Part shown: one piece after another, positions 1 to 7,295 of the stretch
Layout of the letters: every line of letters begins with the position of its first letter
Position numbering within the stretch: position 1 is the stretch's first letter
Assembly (NCBI GenBank): GCA_964391365.1
Contig: CAYMKW010000017.1
Coordinates: 1 to 36,265, forward strand
Source of the DNA: SXMI01 sp964391365
GTDB taxonomy: Bacteria > Actinomycetota > Acidimicrobiia > Acidimicrobiales > Microtrichaceae
Direction: 5' to 3'
Length of the DNA stretch: 36,265 nt
Notes under the pieces: generated by a model
Databases searched by the model: none
Told to the model about the DNA's origin: nothing
What the model saw: only the letters and a program-made list of their open reading frames with translations
Program-made: the position numbers and the translations under genes

Positions 1-1562
1 GGCCGGATCCCGAACTGCGCCAGGTTGTTGGTGCTCGGGTGTGTCGCACCGGCCGGACCGGCGCCGACCGCGTCGAACAGGTTCCGGGTGACCGTCTGGA
101 TGGCCGCGGGTGGGTCGGCGGCAGACGGGGTGCGTCCGTCGGTGTCGTCGATCAGCCGTTTGATCCACTCGAACGTGCCGACTGCGAACACCCCGGCACC
201 CGACGGGTGGGAGTACCAGGTGACGTCGGCGAAGCTCTGCTTCCCGCGGCAGGTCACCGGCGAGTGGCAGAACACCTCGATGTTGTCGGGTGTGGGCTGC
301 TCCGGGGTGACCCGGTCGTACTCGTTGGCGACCAGTCCGGGCAGGACGTCCCCGTTCCGCAGGCCCGACCCCTCGAACAACCAGTTGTCGGTGTTGACGA
401 CGACCATGTCGGCGTCCACCGGATTCGACTCGTACAGGTTGCCGATGAGCGAGCTCTCGGGTTCGTTCACGGGCGACTGGCGCCAGCTGACCGTGGCCTC
501 GGTGGGGTCGGTCGCCGTGATCGGATCCGCGGACGCATCGCGGTAGTTGACCTCGTTCCGGAACGCCCCGATGTCACTGTCCTCGAGCCGGATCTTTCGG
601 AAGATCGCGTTGGCACCCATGAAGACCAGGTTCACGCCGGCATCCCGGGCCGCCTCGAGTCCGCGGCGCATCCGGGTCGAGTAGTACTCGTCGTGGCCGA
701 GCGAGATGAGCGCACGGTGCTGGGTGAGGCGTTCGGGCGTGGCGTGCAGGTCGATGTCGGTCCAGTAGGTGACGTCGTAGCCGTTGCGTTCCGCGAACAT
801 CACCATCTCGAACTCGCGTCCGAAGAACTCACCGGAACCATTCCGGTAGTAGGGCCGATCGAAGGTGACGACGTCGGCCCGGCCGGCGTTGCCCGACGCC
901 GTGTCGGCGTAGAGGCTCTTGCCGCCCCACTCGTTGTAGGCCTGCCAGGTCGTCACGGAGCTCTGGATGACGATGGCCGCGTTGCTGGTGTCGTCCCGAA
1001 CGACGAGCGGCACGAAGCTGGCGCCGCCGTCGGACGATGACAGCTTGAGCAGGTACATGCCGGGCGGCCACGAGTCGTCCGTCGGCACCTCCAGGTTGGT
1101 GCGCCACGGTGCCCGCCACGTGCCGACAGATGCGTCGAGGACGGGGTCATCCTGCCGTTCGCCGGGGAGCGCGCCGGACTCCCACACCAGCCGTGCGCCC
1201 CCGCCCCCGTACCAGCCGGTCCGGAAGGCCTGGAGCCGCCATTCCGGCGCCTCGGTCGACACGCGCAGGTCCACGGTGCCGCCCTGGTCGACGCTCGTGA
1301 CGTCGGCGTACCCGCGGATCCGTCCCCACACGGCCGGGTCGTCGGGGACGGTCCAGTCGCCGGCGGCCGGTCGGGCGTTCTCGTCGATCAGCCACTGCGC
1401 CGGGTTGGCGATCGGTGCTGTGGTTGTCGGCGCAGTCCCGTCGGGGACGGTGAGCGTGACACGCGGCGAATCGGCCGCCTGTTCGCTTCCGCAGGCACCG
1501 ACCAGACCGGTGGCGACTGCGCCCGCGGCTCCGGCGAGCAACTCGCGACGGGTGGGGGACAC
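1..1562 (-). CDS. Tat-exported N,N-dimethylformamidase beta-subunit-like protein (3' end off window)
   Basis: About 520 residues are visible, read from a GTG at 1562; the C-terminus runs off the left edge, probably by only a few residues. The N-terminus has a twin-arginine signal (TRRELLAG, residues 4-11) followed by a hydrophobic stretch ending in LVGAC with Cys24, so it looks like a Tat-exported lipoprotein. The body contains GHDEYYSTRMRRGLE near residue 285 and a later YSHPSGAGVFAVGTFEW segment. Both are typical of the large C-terminal domain seen in the beta subunit of N,N-dimethylformamidase and in many uncharacterised actinobacterial secreted proteins. Amidase activity on formamides is not implied: most relatives are functionally unknown and no small-subunit gene is visible. 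It lies downstream of the interrupted tRNA-Ala on the same strand with about 190 bases between. The family call is fairly secure; the substrate is unknown. Confidence 0.8.
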   Translation of the reverse strand, partial: MSPTRRELLAGAAGAVATGLVGACGSEQAADSPRVTLTVPDGTAPTTTAPIANPAQWLIDENARPAAGDWTVPDDPAVWGRIRGYADVTSVDQGGTVDLRVSTEAPEWRLQAFRTGWYGGGGARLVWESGALPGERQDDPVLDASVGTWRAPWRTNLEVPTDDSWPPGMYLLKLSSSDGGASFVPLVVRDDTSNAAIVIQSSVTTWQAYNEWGGKSLYADTASGNAGRADVVTFDRPYYRNGSGEFFGREFEMVMFAERNGYDVTYWTDIDLHATPERLTQHRALISLGHDEYYSTRMRRGLEAARDAGVNLVFMGANAIFRKIRLEDSDIGAFRNEVNYRDASADPITATDPTEATVSWRQSPVNEPESSLIGNLYESNPVDADMVVVNTDNWLFEGSGLRNGDVLPGLVANEYDRVTPEQPTPDNIEVFCHSPVTCRGKQSFADVTWYSHPSGAGVFAVGTFEWIKRLIDDTDGRTPSAADPPAAIQTVTRNLFDAVGAGPAGATHPSTNNLAQFGIR

Positions 1563-1634
1563 CCGATGATCGTCCCACACCAGCCTCTCGACGCCCCGAC
1601 ACCCCTCGTCCCTGCCAGCCTGCCCGTGCCCGTT

Positions 1635-1654
1635 CCCGGACCTCGGCGTCCGGG
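1635..1654 (-). terminator. Weak candidate hairpin downstream of tRNA-Ala
   Basis: CCCGGAC and GTCCGGG form a 7-bp stem with a 6-base loop, about 100 bases past the 3' end of the tRNA-Ala on its strand. There is no T tract, so terminator function is only a guess. The rest of 1563-1756 shows no convincing gene. Confidence 0.25.
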
Positions 1655-1756
1655 TCGAGTCCGACGAACCACCGATTCACGGCGCTGAGCCGGCGAGTTT
1701 CGCTCGGCGATCCGTCTGACAGCGTGGCGAGGTCGACGCTGCAGGAGCCGGTGGAG

Positions 1757-1798
1757 TGGAGCTGATGGGACTCGAACCCACGACTTCCTGCTTGCAAA
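1757..1798 (-). tRNA. tRNA-Ala(TGC), 3' half (anticodon loop to acceptor)
   Basis: Read on the minus strand this contains the anticodon loop TTTGCAA, the 3' anticodon strand GCAGG, the variable loop, a T arm (GTGGG-TTCGAGT-CCCAT) and the acceptor strand CAGCTCC with discriminator A; CCA is not encoded. The acceptor strand pairs completely with GGGGCTG of the 5' half at 2050-2056 and gives the G3-U70 wobble that identifies alanine tRNAs. The two pieces therefore belong to one tRNA, interrupted in the anticodon loop. Confidence 0.85.
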
Positions 1799-2017
1799 GC
1801 ATCGGGTGAAAAGGCCCACTCCCATTGTGACTGCTGGGATTTGGCTCGATTTCGGCGCCAGAAACCCTGTCCGATTGCTGGCTCTGTGGTGGAGGTGATG
1901 GGAATCGNNNNNNNNNNCCCGGTGCGCCAGAAAGTGCCACGAGTTACTGGCAGTTAGTGGCATCTGACCTCCCTGCTCCCCAATGAACACAAGGGTAGTG
2001 GAGGCGTTACGCCATGT
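1799..2017 (-). other. Intervening sequence inside tRNA-Ala(TGC), flanked by a 10-bp direct repeat
   Basis: The tRNA halves are separated by 219 scaffold positions, 10 of them N (1908-1917). Both borders carry TGCTTTGCAA (minus strand, 1792-1801 and 2018-2027), which covers the anticodon loop and its flank. No convincing reading frame is seen. Internal features are a second 10-bp direct repeat, gcgccagaaa on the plus strand at 1855-1864 and 1924-1933, each copy followed 13 bases later by ctggc, and a small inverted repeat ggcgt-t-acgcc at 2003-2013 beside the right border. The layout fits the two ends of an integrated element, with arm-type repeats, whose interior was lost at the gap. A target-site duplication or a chimeric join is also possible. 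A group I intron does not fit the border bases. Confidence 0.5.
1908..1917. other. Assembly gap (10 N) inside the interrupted tRNA-Ala
   Basis: Ten N positions. Scaffolders often write a fixed short N run when the true distance is unknown, so the real missing length may be anything up to a mobile element. Confidence 0.95.
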
Positions 2018-2056
2018 TTGCAAAGCAGGCGCTCTAGCCAACTGAGCTACAGCCCC
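2018..2056 (-). tRNA. tRNA-Ala(TGC), 5' half (acceptor to anticodon loop)
   Basis: The minus strand from 2056 reads acceptor GGGGCTG, TA, a D arm with GCTC/GAGC stem, the anticodon stem CCTGC and loop TTTGCAA. After position 2018 the sequence departs from a tRNA (ACATGGCG...). The 3' half lies at 1757-1798. As written in this scaffold the gene cannot give a mature tRNA without excision or splicing of the intervening segment. Confidence 0.85.
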
Positions 2057-2169
2057 GGAGACCCGAGACCGTAGTCGCGGCAGCGCAGACCGGTTCAGTT
2101 CCCGGCGCGAACCGTCAATGGCCTGACAGCGGCTGATTCCCGGGGCCATGATGCGACCGGAGGTGGAGG

Positions 2170-2697
2170 ATGATCCCGGAACGAGCGCTCGAGATCGCGA
2201 CCGCGGCCCACGCCGGTCAGGTGGACAAGGTCGGCCGTGACTACATCCACCACCCGGTGAGCGTCGCAGCCCGGCTACGAGACCCCGACGCAGTGGTCGT
2301 CGCGCTCCTCCACGATGTGCTCGAGGACACGGCGGTGACCTCGGACGATCTGCGCGCCGCCGGGATCACCGACGAGCAGTTGCTCGGCGTCGAGACGCTG
2401 ACGCACGCCGACGACGTCGACGACGAGACCTACTGGAGGTCGGTGCGGTCTGTTCCCCTGGCCCGGGTGGTCAAGATCGCCGACGTCACCGACAACACGG
2501 CACCCGATCGCTTCGCCGACCTGGAACCGCCGACGGCCGACCGCCTGCGCGCCAAGTACCGGCGTGCGATGGGGGTGCTGCTCTGGGACGAGACGGCCGC
2601 CGGGCCGGTGCGTCCCGGCGACTGGGACGCGTTCGTCGAGATCGTGAGGCCGTCGCTCGCCACGCTCGGGGTCGACGTGCTCGACCCACCCGGCTGA
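2170..2697 (+). CDS. HD-domain hydrolase, small RelA/SpoT-like (MESH1-type)
   Basis: A 175-residue stand-alone HD phosphohydrolase. Metal-binding positions are visible as IHHP (27-28), LLHDVLEDT (HD at 48-49, ED at 52-53) and KIADVTDN (Asp105), in the order of the hydrolase domain of RelA/SpoT and of single-domain MESH1 proteins. Relatives hydrolyse (p)ppGpp or other nucleotides such as NADPH; which applies here cannot be told. There is no synthetase, TGS or ACT domain. The ATG at 2170 is preceded by GGAGGT with a 5-base spacing, a good Shine-Dalgarno site. The gene stands alone, divergent from the tRNA-Ala and convergent with the serine hydrolase at 2770, with a hairpin between them. Confidence in the fold is high, in the substrate low. 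Confidence 0.85.
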   Translation: MIPERALEIATAAHAGQVDKVGRDYIHHPVSVAARLRDPDAVVVALLHDVLEDTAVTSDDLRAAGITDEQLLGVETLTHADDVDDETYWRSVRSVPLARVVKIADVTDNTAPDRFADLEPPTADRLRAKYRRAMGVLLWDETAAGPVRPGDWDAFVEIVRPSLATLGVDVLDPPG

Positions 2698-2723
2698 TCC
2701 CGTTCGAGGCGGGTGCTCGTCAG

Positions 2724-2745
2724 GCTCGGGCTGCGTCGCCCGAGC
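2724..2745. terminator. Hairpin between convergent genes
   Basis: GCTCGGGC and GCCCGAGC form a perfect 8-bp stem with a 6-base loop between the stop at 2697 (plus) and the stop at 2770 (minus). It could end transcription in both directions; there is no clear T tract. Confidence 0.45.
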
Positions 2746-2769
2746 GCTCGAGGTCACGTTGCAGGCGGA

Positions 2770-4395
2770 TCAGGAGCTGCGCGAGAGGGTCGTCCAGGTC
2801 ACCTCGGGGCTGATGGGGCCGAAGAGCTGCGAGTCACCCAGCACCAGACCGGTTGCTGCCGACGCACCGTCGGGGACCGTGAACGACATCAGGCCGGTCG
2901 ACCCCTGGACCTCGGGCAGGTCGGCGAAGGCGAATCGGTCGCCGTCGTACGGTTCGAGCTCGAACACCGTTGCACCACCGGGACCCATCACCAACTCCAA
3001 CCCGTTGGCACCCGACCGGACGACGACGTCGCCGTAGTACGCGTTGGCGTAGGTGCCGACGTAGGCCGATGCGTCACGCGCGGGGACCGGCGCCGCCGGT
3101 CGTTCCAGCGGTGGTGGGCTCAGGAGCGGCCCGAACGCCCCGCCGAACAGCGAGGTCCAGTCGGCGGTGGGCTCGCCGTGCACCAGCGTGTCGACGTAGT
3201 TGGCGATGATCGCCTCGGCCGCGCCGGTCGGCTGGGCGTTCGTCAGCACCACCACCCCCAGGTCGAGTTCGGGGAACAGGCTGTGCGCCGTCCCGGCACC
3301 GGCGATGAACGCCCCGGAGTGCGACCACTCGACGAGCGACGGTTCGACGACCGCCTGATCCAGGTTCCAGCCGAGCCCGTACCCGGCGATCGGCCGGTCC
3401 ACCTCGGCCGCCGGCGAACGGTTGATGTGGGAGCGCTTCGTCTCGGCGAGCGCCTCGGCGTCGACGATCTGTTCCCCGTCGAGCTGACCGGCGGCGAGCT
3501 GCAGCAGCATCCAGCGGTTCAGGTCGACCACGTTGGAGCTGGCGCCTCCGGCCGGCGCCTGCGCGTCCGCGTCGCGCTCGAAGCCTGTGGTGAACGAACC
3601 GTCCCTGAGGACGTGCAGCCGGGCGGTGTCGGGTCGTGTGAGGAACTCGTCGTGGCTGAACGAGGTCGAGGTCATGCCCGCCGGGGTGAACAGCACCTCC
3701 TGGGCCATCTGCGGGAACGGTGCCCCGTAGGCGGCCGCAGCGGCCAACCCACCGATGGTCAGGCCGAAGTTGGAGTACGAGTAGGTCGCCCGGAACGGTG
3801 CGAGCGGCAGCTCCCGGAGCCTCGGGATGATCGACCCCTGGTCGAATCCGATCAGCTCCAGGTCGTTGCCGCCCGTGTCGCCGGGCAGGCCGCTGCGGTG
3901 GCTGTAGAAGTCGGCGACGGTTGCGTTCTGCGTGACGTACTCGCTGCTGAGTTGGAGGTCGGGGAGCTCGGTGGCGACCGGTTGGTCCCAGGCGATGTCT
4001 CCCCGGCCGACCACCGCGGCGACGGCCGTGGCGCCGATCGGCTTGGACAGCGACGCGATCTGGAAGACCGTCTCGGGCGTCACGCGCCGGTCGGTGCCGG
4101 CCTCGGAGACGCCGTAGCCCTTGGCGACGACGACCTCGCCGTCGTGGACCACTCCCACCTGCACCCCGGGGACGCCCGTGGCCTCCATGACCTGCTCGAC
4201 GATCCGGTCGAGATCCGCCCCGGAGTCCCGGACCGTGGCGGCGTCGAGCTGGACGGCTGGCGGCGGCGGTCCTGAGGGGGCGGAGAAGCCGTCGTCGTTC
4301 GTGCACGCCACGGCGAGTGCCGCTACGACACCGACCGTCAGCAACGTGGCGACGGAACCTCGCCGCGTGAGGGGGATGCGGGTGGCTCGTCGCAC
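2770..4395 (-). CDS. Serine hydrolase lipoprotein, class C beta-lactamase / penicillin-binding-protein-like
   Basis: 541 residues from the GTG at 4395, which has GGGAG just upstream; an in-frame ATG at 4536 would add 47 residues that do not look like a signal, so the GTG is preferred. The N-terminus is a lipoprotein signal with lipobox LAVAC (Cys31). The beta-lactamase-family catalytic pattern is clear: SLSK at 115-118 (Ser nucleophile and Lys), a later YSN inside YSYSNFG, and an HSG motif inside WSHSGAF. About 100 extra C-terminal residues form a separate, probably beta-rich, domain. Such proteins act on the outer face of the membrane as esterases, peptidases or DD-carboxypeptidase relatives; true beta-lactamase activity is not implied. 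It follows the small membrane protein at 4493 by about 100 bases on the same strand. Confidence 0.88.
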   Translation of the reverse strand: MRRATRIPLTRRGSVATLLTVGVVAALAVACTNDDGFSAPSGPPPPAVQLDAATVRDSGADLDRIVEQVMEATGVPGVQVGVVHDGEVVVAKGYGVSEAGTDRRVTPETVFQIASLSKPIGATAVAAVVGRGDIAWDQPVATELPDLQLSSEYVTQNATVADFYSHRSGLPGDTGGNDLELIGFDQGSIIPRLRELPLAPFRATYSYSNFGLTIGGLAAAAAYGAPFPQMAQEVLFTPAGMTSTSFSHDEFLTRPDTARLHVLRDGSFTTGFERDADAQAPAGGASSNVVDLNRWMLLQLAAGQLDGEQIVDAEALAETKRSHINRSPAAEVDRPIAGYGLGWNLDQAVVEPSLVEWSHSGAFIAGAGTAHSLFPELDLGVVVLTNAQPTGAAEAIIANYVDTLVHGEPTADWTSLFGGAFGPLLSPPPLERPAAPVPARDASAYVGTYANAYYGDVVVRSGANGLELVMGPGGATVFELEPYDGDRFAFADLPEVQGSTGLMSFTVPDGASAATGLVLGDSQLFGPISPEVTWTTLSRSS

Positions 4396-4492
4396 TGCTG
4401 CTCCCTCGGGTTCGCCGCCGATCGATCCGTCGGCCGACTCGGTCCCAAGTGTCGCAGAACCCTCCCCGTGGGAGCCCAACCGGCGGAGGACG

Positions 4493-4756
4493 TCAGTGGG
4501 AACGGAGCGCCTCGATGTGGTCGATGTAGACCTCACGAGGTGGGTCGATCTCGGTCGGTACGGGGTCGGCGACCTTCCGCCGGAGCAGGAACCGGAGCGG
4601 GGCGAGCGGGGCGAACAGCACCAGGAACACCACCCACACCAGCCGGGTGTCTGGACCGACCGAGCGGTCCCGCACCACGTCGACGGCCGCCGCGATCCAG
4701 ACGATGACCGCCGGCGCCACGATCATCCACTCGGGGATGCGGTCCCACACGTTCAC
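4493..4756 (-). CDS. Small membrane protein, PLDc_N-like
   Basis: An 87-residue protein with two predicted membrane helices (about residues 10-28 and 40-58) joined by a short loop containing VRDRSVGPDTRLVW, then an arginine-rich stretch and a polar tail. The spacing and the LAPLRFLLRRK ending of helix two resemble the phospholipase D/cardiolipin synthase N-terminal (PLDc_N) membrane domain, which often occurs alone in actinobacteria. Its GTG start overlaps the stop of the acyltransferase fusion as GTGA, so the two are probably translationally coupled. This suggests a role with that lipid enzyme, but there is no catalytic domain and the function is unknown. Confidence 0.65.
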   Translation of the reverse strand: MNVWDRIPEWMIVAPAVIVWIAAAVDVVRDRSVGPDTRLVWVVFLVLFAPLAPLRFLLRRKVADPVPTEIDPPREVYIDHIEALRSH

Positions 4757-6579
4757 GAACCGGTCCCCAGTGCGACGCCCGTCGCCCGTTCGACCTGCTC
4801 GACGAGCCGCTGGCGCCGGTCACTCCGTCGCCCGATCCGGTGCCAGACGGATCGGACGGAGCCCACCGCGGTGTCGGCAACGAACACGAGCGCCAGGAAC
4901 GCCACCGTCAGCAGCGACAGGGCCAGCCCGACACCGTCACCGCCGCGTCGGGCCGCGCCCGTCACCACGACCAGACCTGCGGCGAGGCCGAAGGTGGCGA
5001 GTGCGACCAGTGGAACGATCGTGGCCCGGACAGCTGCCGCCAGCGGGAGTCTCGACGCCCCCCAGGTCAGGGCGATGGGGATCCCGAACACGAACGCACC
5101 GACGAGTGCGTAGGGGAGCGCCACGAACCACACGACGGCCCGCAGGATTCTGGCGGTCAGGGTGCTGTGGCGTCGCTCCACCACGGTTGCTCCGGATGCG
5201 AGGAACTCCTCGGCGGCGGATCGCACCGCGTCCCGCTCGGCGGCCGGGAGGGCGGCATAGGCCGACGCCAGTCGCTCACGCTCGCCGATCGACACCCGCC
5301 GGCCGGGGTCAGCGGCCTCCAGCACGACGGTCGCAGCGCCCCGGAGTGCCGCCACCTCGTCCCACCCGTCGTAGTCGGGGGCGGCGGCCCGGAGCTCGGT
5401 GGCGATCCGTTCGGTGAGCGCGTCGATGTCGGACTGGTCGTCGGGGTGCTCGTCCGCTGCGACGACCACGGATCCACCGCGTCGCACCGCCACGTCGGAC
5501 CGGAACGCCGCCTTGTCGGCGTAGTGCAGGCCGACGGCGACGATGCGCACGTCGACGTCGGCTGCTGCGGCCATCCGGGCCGCACCGGTGTGGACCCGGC
5601 CGATCGACGGCTCGTCGCGGGTGATGCCCTCGGGGAAGACCAACAACAGGTCACCGCCGTCCAGCGCCGCGGCGGCAGTGGCGAACATGGAACGGTTGTC
5701 GTTGCTGCCGGAACGGCCACGGTGCACGGCCACGGCCCCGATGTGGTTCATGACCCACCGGGCCGGCGGCACCCTCCAGATGGCGTCGTCCGCCAGGATC
5801 CGAGGACGCCGGGGCAGGACCGACATGAGCACGAGCGCGTCGGCCAGCCCACCGAAGTGGTTGGCGACCACGACCACCGGACCGTCGGCCAGGTCCCGCA
5901 GGTCGTCGGTGTCGATGTCCCGCCAGACGAGTCGGGCGGCGATGCGCACGAGCCGGTAGAGGAACCGGTGCTCACCCCAGGACGGTTCGGTCTCCGTCGC
6001 TGCCGTCGGCACCTCGACCGGCCAGAGTGCGCCGGCCCACAGGGCGGCGAGCACGCCGATCATCAGGTGCCAGAGTCCGTGGAGCTGGATCAGCGAGTCC
6101 GGGTCGCACAGGTCGGTCCCGGTCCGACCGCCCCAGTAGGCGAGCAGCGCCACCGCAGCAGCCCCGGCCAGCACCACGCCCCGGAGCGCACTCCAGCCGG
6201 GCACCGCCACTCGACGTCGGACCAGCCGCCAGACGGGCACGCCGATCGAGGCGGCGATGAGCAGCGCTGCGCCGCCGTCGTGGGTCCACTGTGCCGCCGC
6301 GGTCTGGACGCCGTGGTAGTCGACCGATCCGAGGCCGGCGAGCACGGTCACGACACCGAACGCCAGCGCTGCACCGCGTCCCTGCTCGCAGCGTCGGGAC
6401 CGCACGACCAGCCAGATGCCGATCAGCGCCAGGGCGAACGAGGACAGCGAGTTCACCGGCTGGGCGATGACCTCGGAACGGAGGAGTTCGCAGTCGGCGG
6501 CGCCCAGACGGTCGGCCGGATCGCCGGGGCCGATCGCCGGGGTCCGGCCCGACCAACCGATGGGTGGGGCGAACCTCAC
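4753..6579 (-). CDS. Ceramidase-like (CREST) membrane domain fused to a PlsC-type acyltransferase
   Basis: 608 residues from the GTG at 6579, which overlaps the GNAT stop as GTGA; an in-frame GTG at 6594 would add five residues. The N-terminal part (about residues 20-185) is multi-helix and carries the CREST/alkaline-ceramidase pattern: PVNSLSSFAL, GLGSVDYHG (Ser and His), WTHDGG (His-Asp) and HGLWHLM (paired His), expected to hold a zinc site in the membrane. The middle part (about 230-400) is a glycerolipid acyltransferase with NHFGGLADAL (an HX5D form, as in GPAT-type members) and FPEGITRD. The C-terminal part has three further hydrophobic segments. The layout suggests that an acyl chain is released and re-used on one protein. 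That is inference; each domain family is well known, the combination is less so. Confidence 0.8.
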   Translation of the reverse strand: MRFAPPIGWSGRTPAIGPGDPADRLGAADCELLRSEVIAQPVNSLSSFALALIGIWLVVRSRRCEQGRGAALAFGVVTVLAGLGSVDYHGVQTAAAQWTHDGGAALLIAASIGVPVWRLVRRRVAVPGWSALRGVVLAGAAAVALLAYWGGRTGTDLCDPDSLIQLHGLWHLMIGVLAALWAGALWPVEVPTAATETEPSWGEHRFLYRLVRIAARLVWRDIDTDDLRDLADGPVVVVANHFGGLADALVLMSVLPRRPRILADDAIWRVPPARWVMNHIGAVAVHRGRSGSNDNRSMFATAAAALDGGDLLLVFPEGITRDEPSIGRVHTGAARMAAAADVDVRIVAVGLHYADKAAFRSDVAVRRGGSVVVAADEHPDDQSDIDALTERIATELRAAAPDYDGWDEVAALRGAATVVLEAADPGRRVSIGERERLASAYAALPAAERDAVRSAAEEFLASGATVVERRHSTLTARILRAVVWFVALPYALVGAFVFGIPIALTWGASRLPLAAAVRATIVPLVALATFGLAAGLVVVTGAARRGGDGVGLALSLLTVAFLALVFVADTAVGSVRSVWHRIGRRSDRRQRLVEQVERATGVALGTGS

Positions 6580-7193
6580 CGCGGGTCCCGCCACATCAGG
6601 AACAGGTCCGGACCCCGCCCACGGTCGATGTGGAGCACCTCGGTCACCTCGAACCCGAACCGTCGGTAGAAGGCGACGTTCGACTCCTTCGACGACTCCA
6701 GGTAGCAGCCGACGCCGCCCTCATCGGCGCGCTCGATGAACGGTTCGATCAACGCGCCCCCGTACCCCCGACCCTGGTGGGCCGGGTCGGTGCCGAGCAC
6801 CGCCAGGTACCAGTGCGGCTCCTTCGGATGGTGGCGATCGGTTTCGGCCAGTGGCAGCAGGCGGCGCAGTCCGCCGGCTCCGAGCGGGACCAGCACCCGG
6901 GGGAGCTGGCGGAGGTAGTCGACCTCGCTCACCGGTGGCGTGTGTGGCGGAACCCAGGCCGCCACCGCCTCCAGGTCGGCACCGGCCCACAGTTCGCCGC
7001 CCCGGCCCACCTGGGACCGGACCAGATGGGCCAGGACGGCGCCCGCCCGTTCCTCGCTGCGCCGTCCTCGGACGAGCCAGGTCCAGACCGGGTCGTCGGC
7101 GAAGGCCCGGCCGAGCACGCCCCGGACCCGCCCGGTCTCGTCGACCCCGAGTGCGTTCGGGAGTCGCCGGATCGCTCGCGTCACGACGTGCAT
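6576..7193 (-). CDS. GNAT-family N-acetyltransferase
   Basis: 205 residues from an ATG at 7193; the open frame continues upstream to 7421, but that part is arginine-rich shadow sequence overlapping the divergent esterase and is not counted. The acetyl-CoA-binding core is visible as LAVLGTDPAHQGRGYGGALI, with the Q/RxxGxG/A loop, followed by YLESSKESNVAFYRRFGFEV, the typical GNAT C-terminal strand and helix. The N-terminal half is like that of actinobacterial GNATs of unknown substrate. The stop overlaps the start of the ceramidase/acyltransferase fusion, so this is the first gene of a three-gene translationally coupled unit. The substrate is unknown. Confidence 0.85.
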   Translation of the reverse strand: MHVVTRAIRRLPNALGVDETGRVRGVLGRAFADDPVWTWLVRGRRSEERAGAVLAHLVRSQVGRGGELWAGADLEAVAAWVPPHTPPVSEVDYLRQLPRVLVPLGAGGLRRLLPLAETDRHHPKEPHWYLAVLGTDPAHQGRGYGGALIEPFIERADEGGVGCYLESSKESNVAFYRRFGFEVTEVLHIDRGRGPDLFLMWRDPR

Positions 7194-7295
7194 CCTCGCA
7201 CGGCGCGGGCGGTCGGACAGGGTGCGCGGGCGGTGGCCGGGCGTCTGCCGCCGGCTCGTGTTGGTCGGTGTCCGCGGCCCCCGTAGCCTGAGGCG

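Noticed and set aside
39..1040. Plus-strand frame of 333 residues opposite the dimethylformamidase-like gene
   Set aside because: It is antisense to a gene with clear motifs; the composition is typical of high-GC shadow frames.
1757..2056. Group I intron in tRNA-Ala
   Set aside because: With a 10-bp direct repeat at the borders, no cut gives both a U at the end of the 5' exon and a G at the end of the intron; no core pairing elements were recognised in the visible part.
1388..2149. Long minus-strand frames running across the tRNA-Ala region and its N gap
   Set aside because: They read through tRNA sequence and unknown bases, have no domain pattern, and overlap better-supported features.
2713..4275. 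Plus-strand frame of 520 residues opposite the serine hydrolase
   Set aside because: Shadow of a gene with full catalytic motifs and a lipobox; no recognisable domain of its own.
4840..6669. Plus-strand frame of 609 residues opposite the ceramidase/PlsC fusion
   Set aside because: Low-complexity, charge-rich shadow sequence without any domain pattern.
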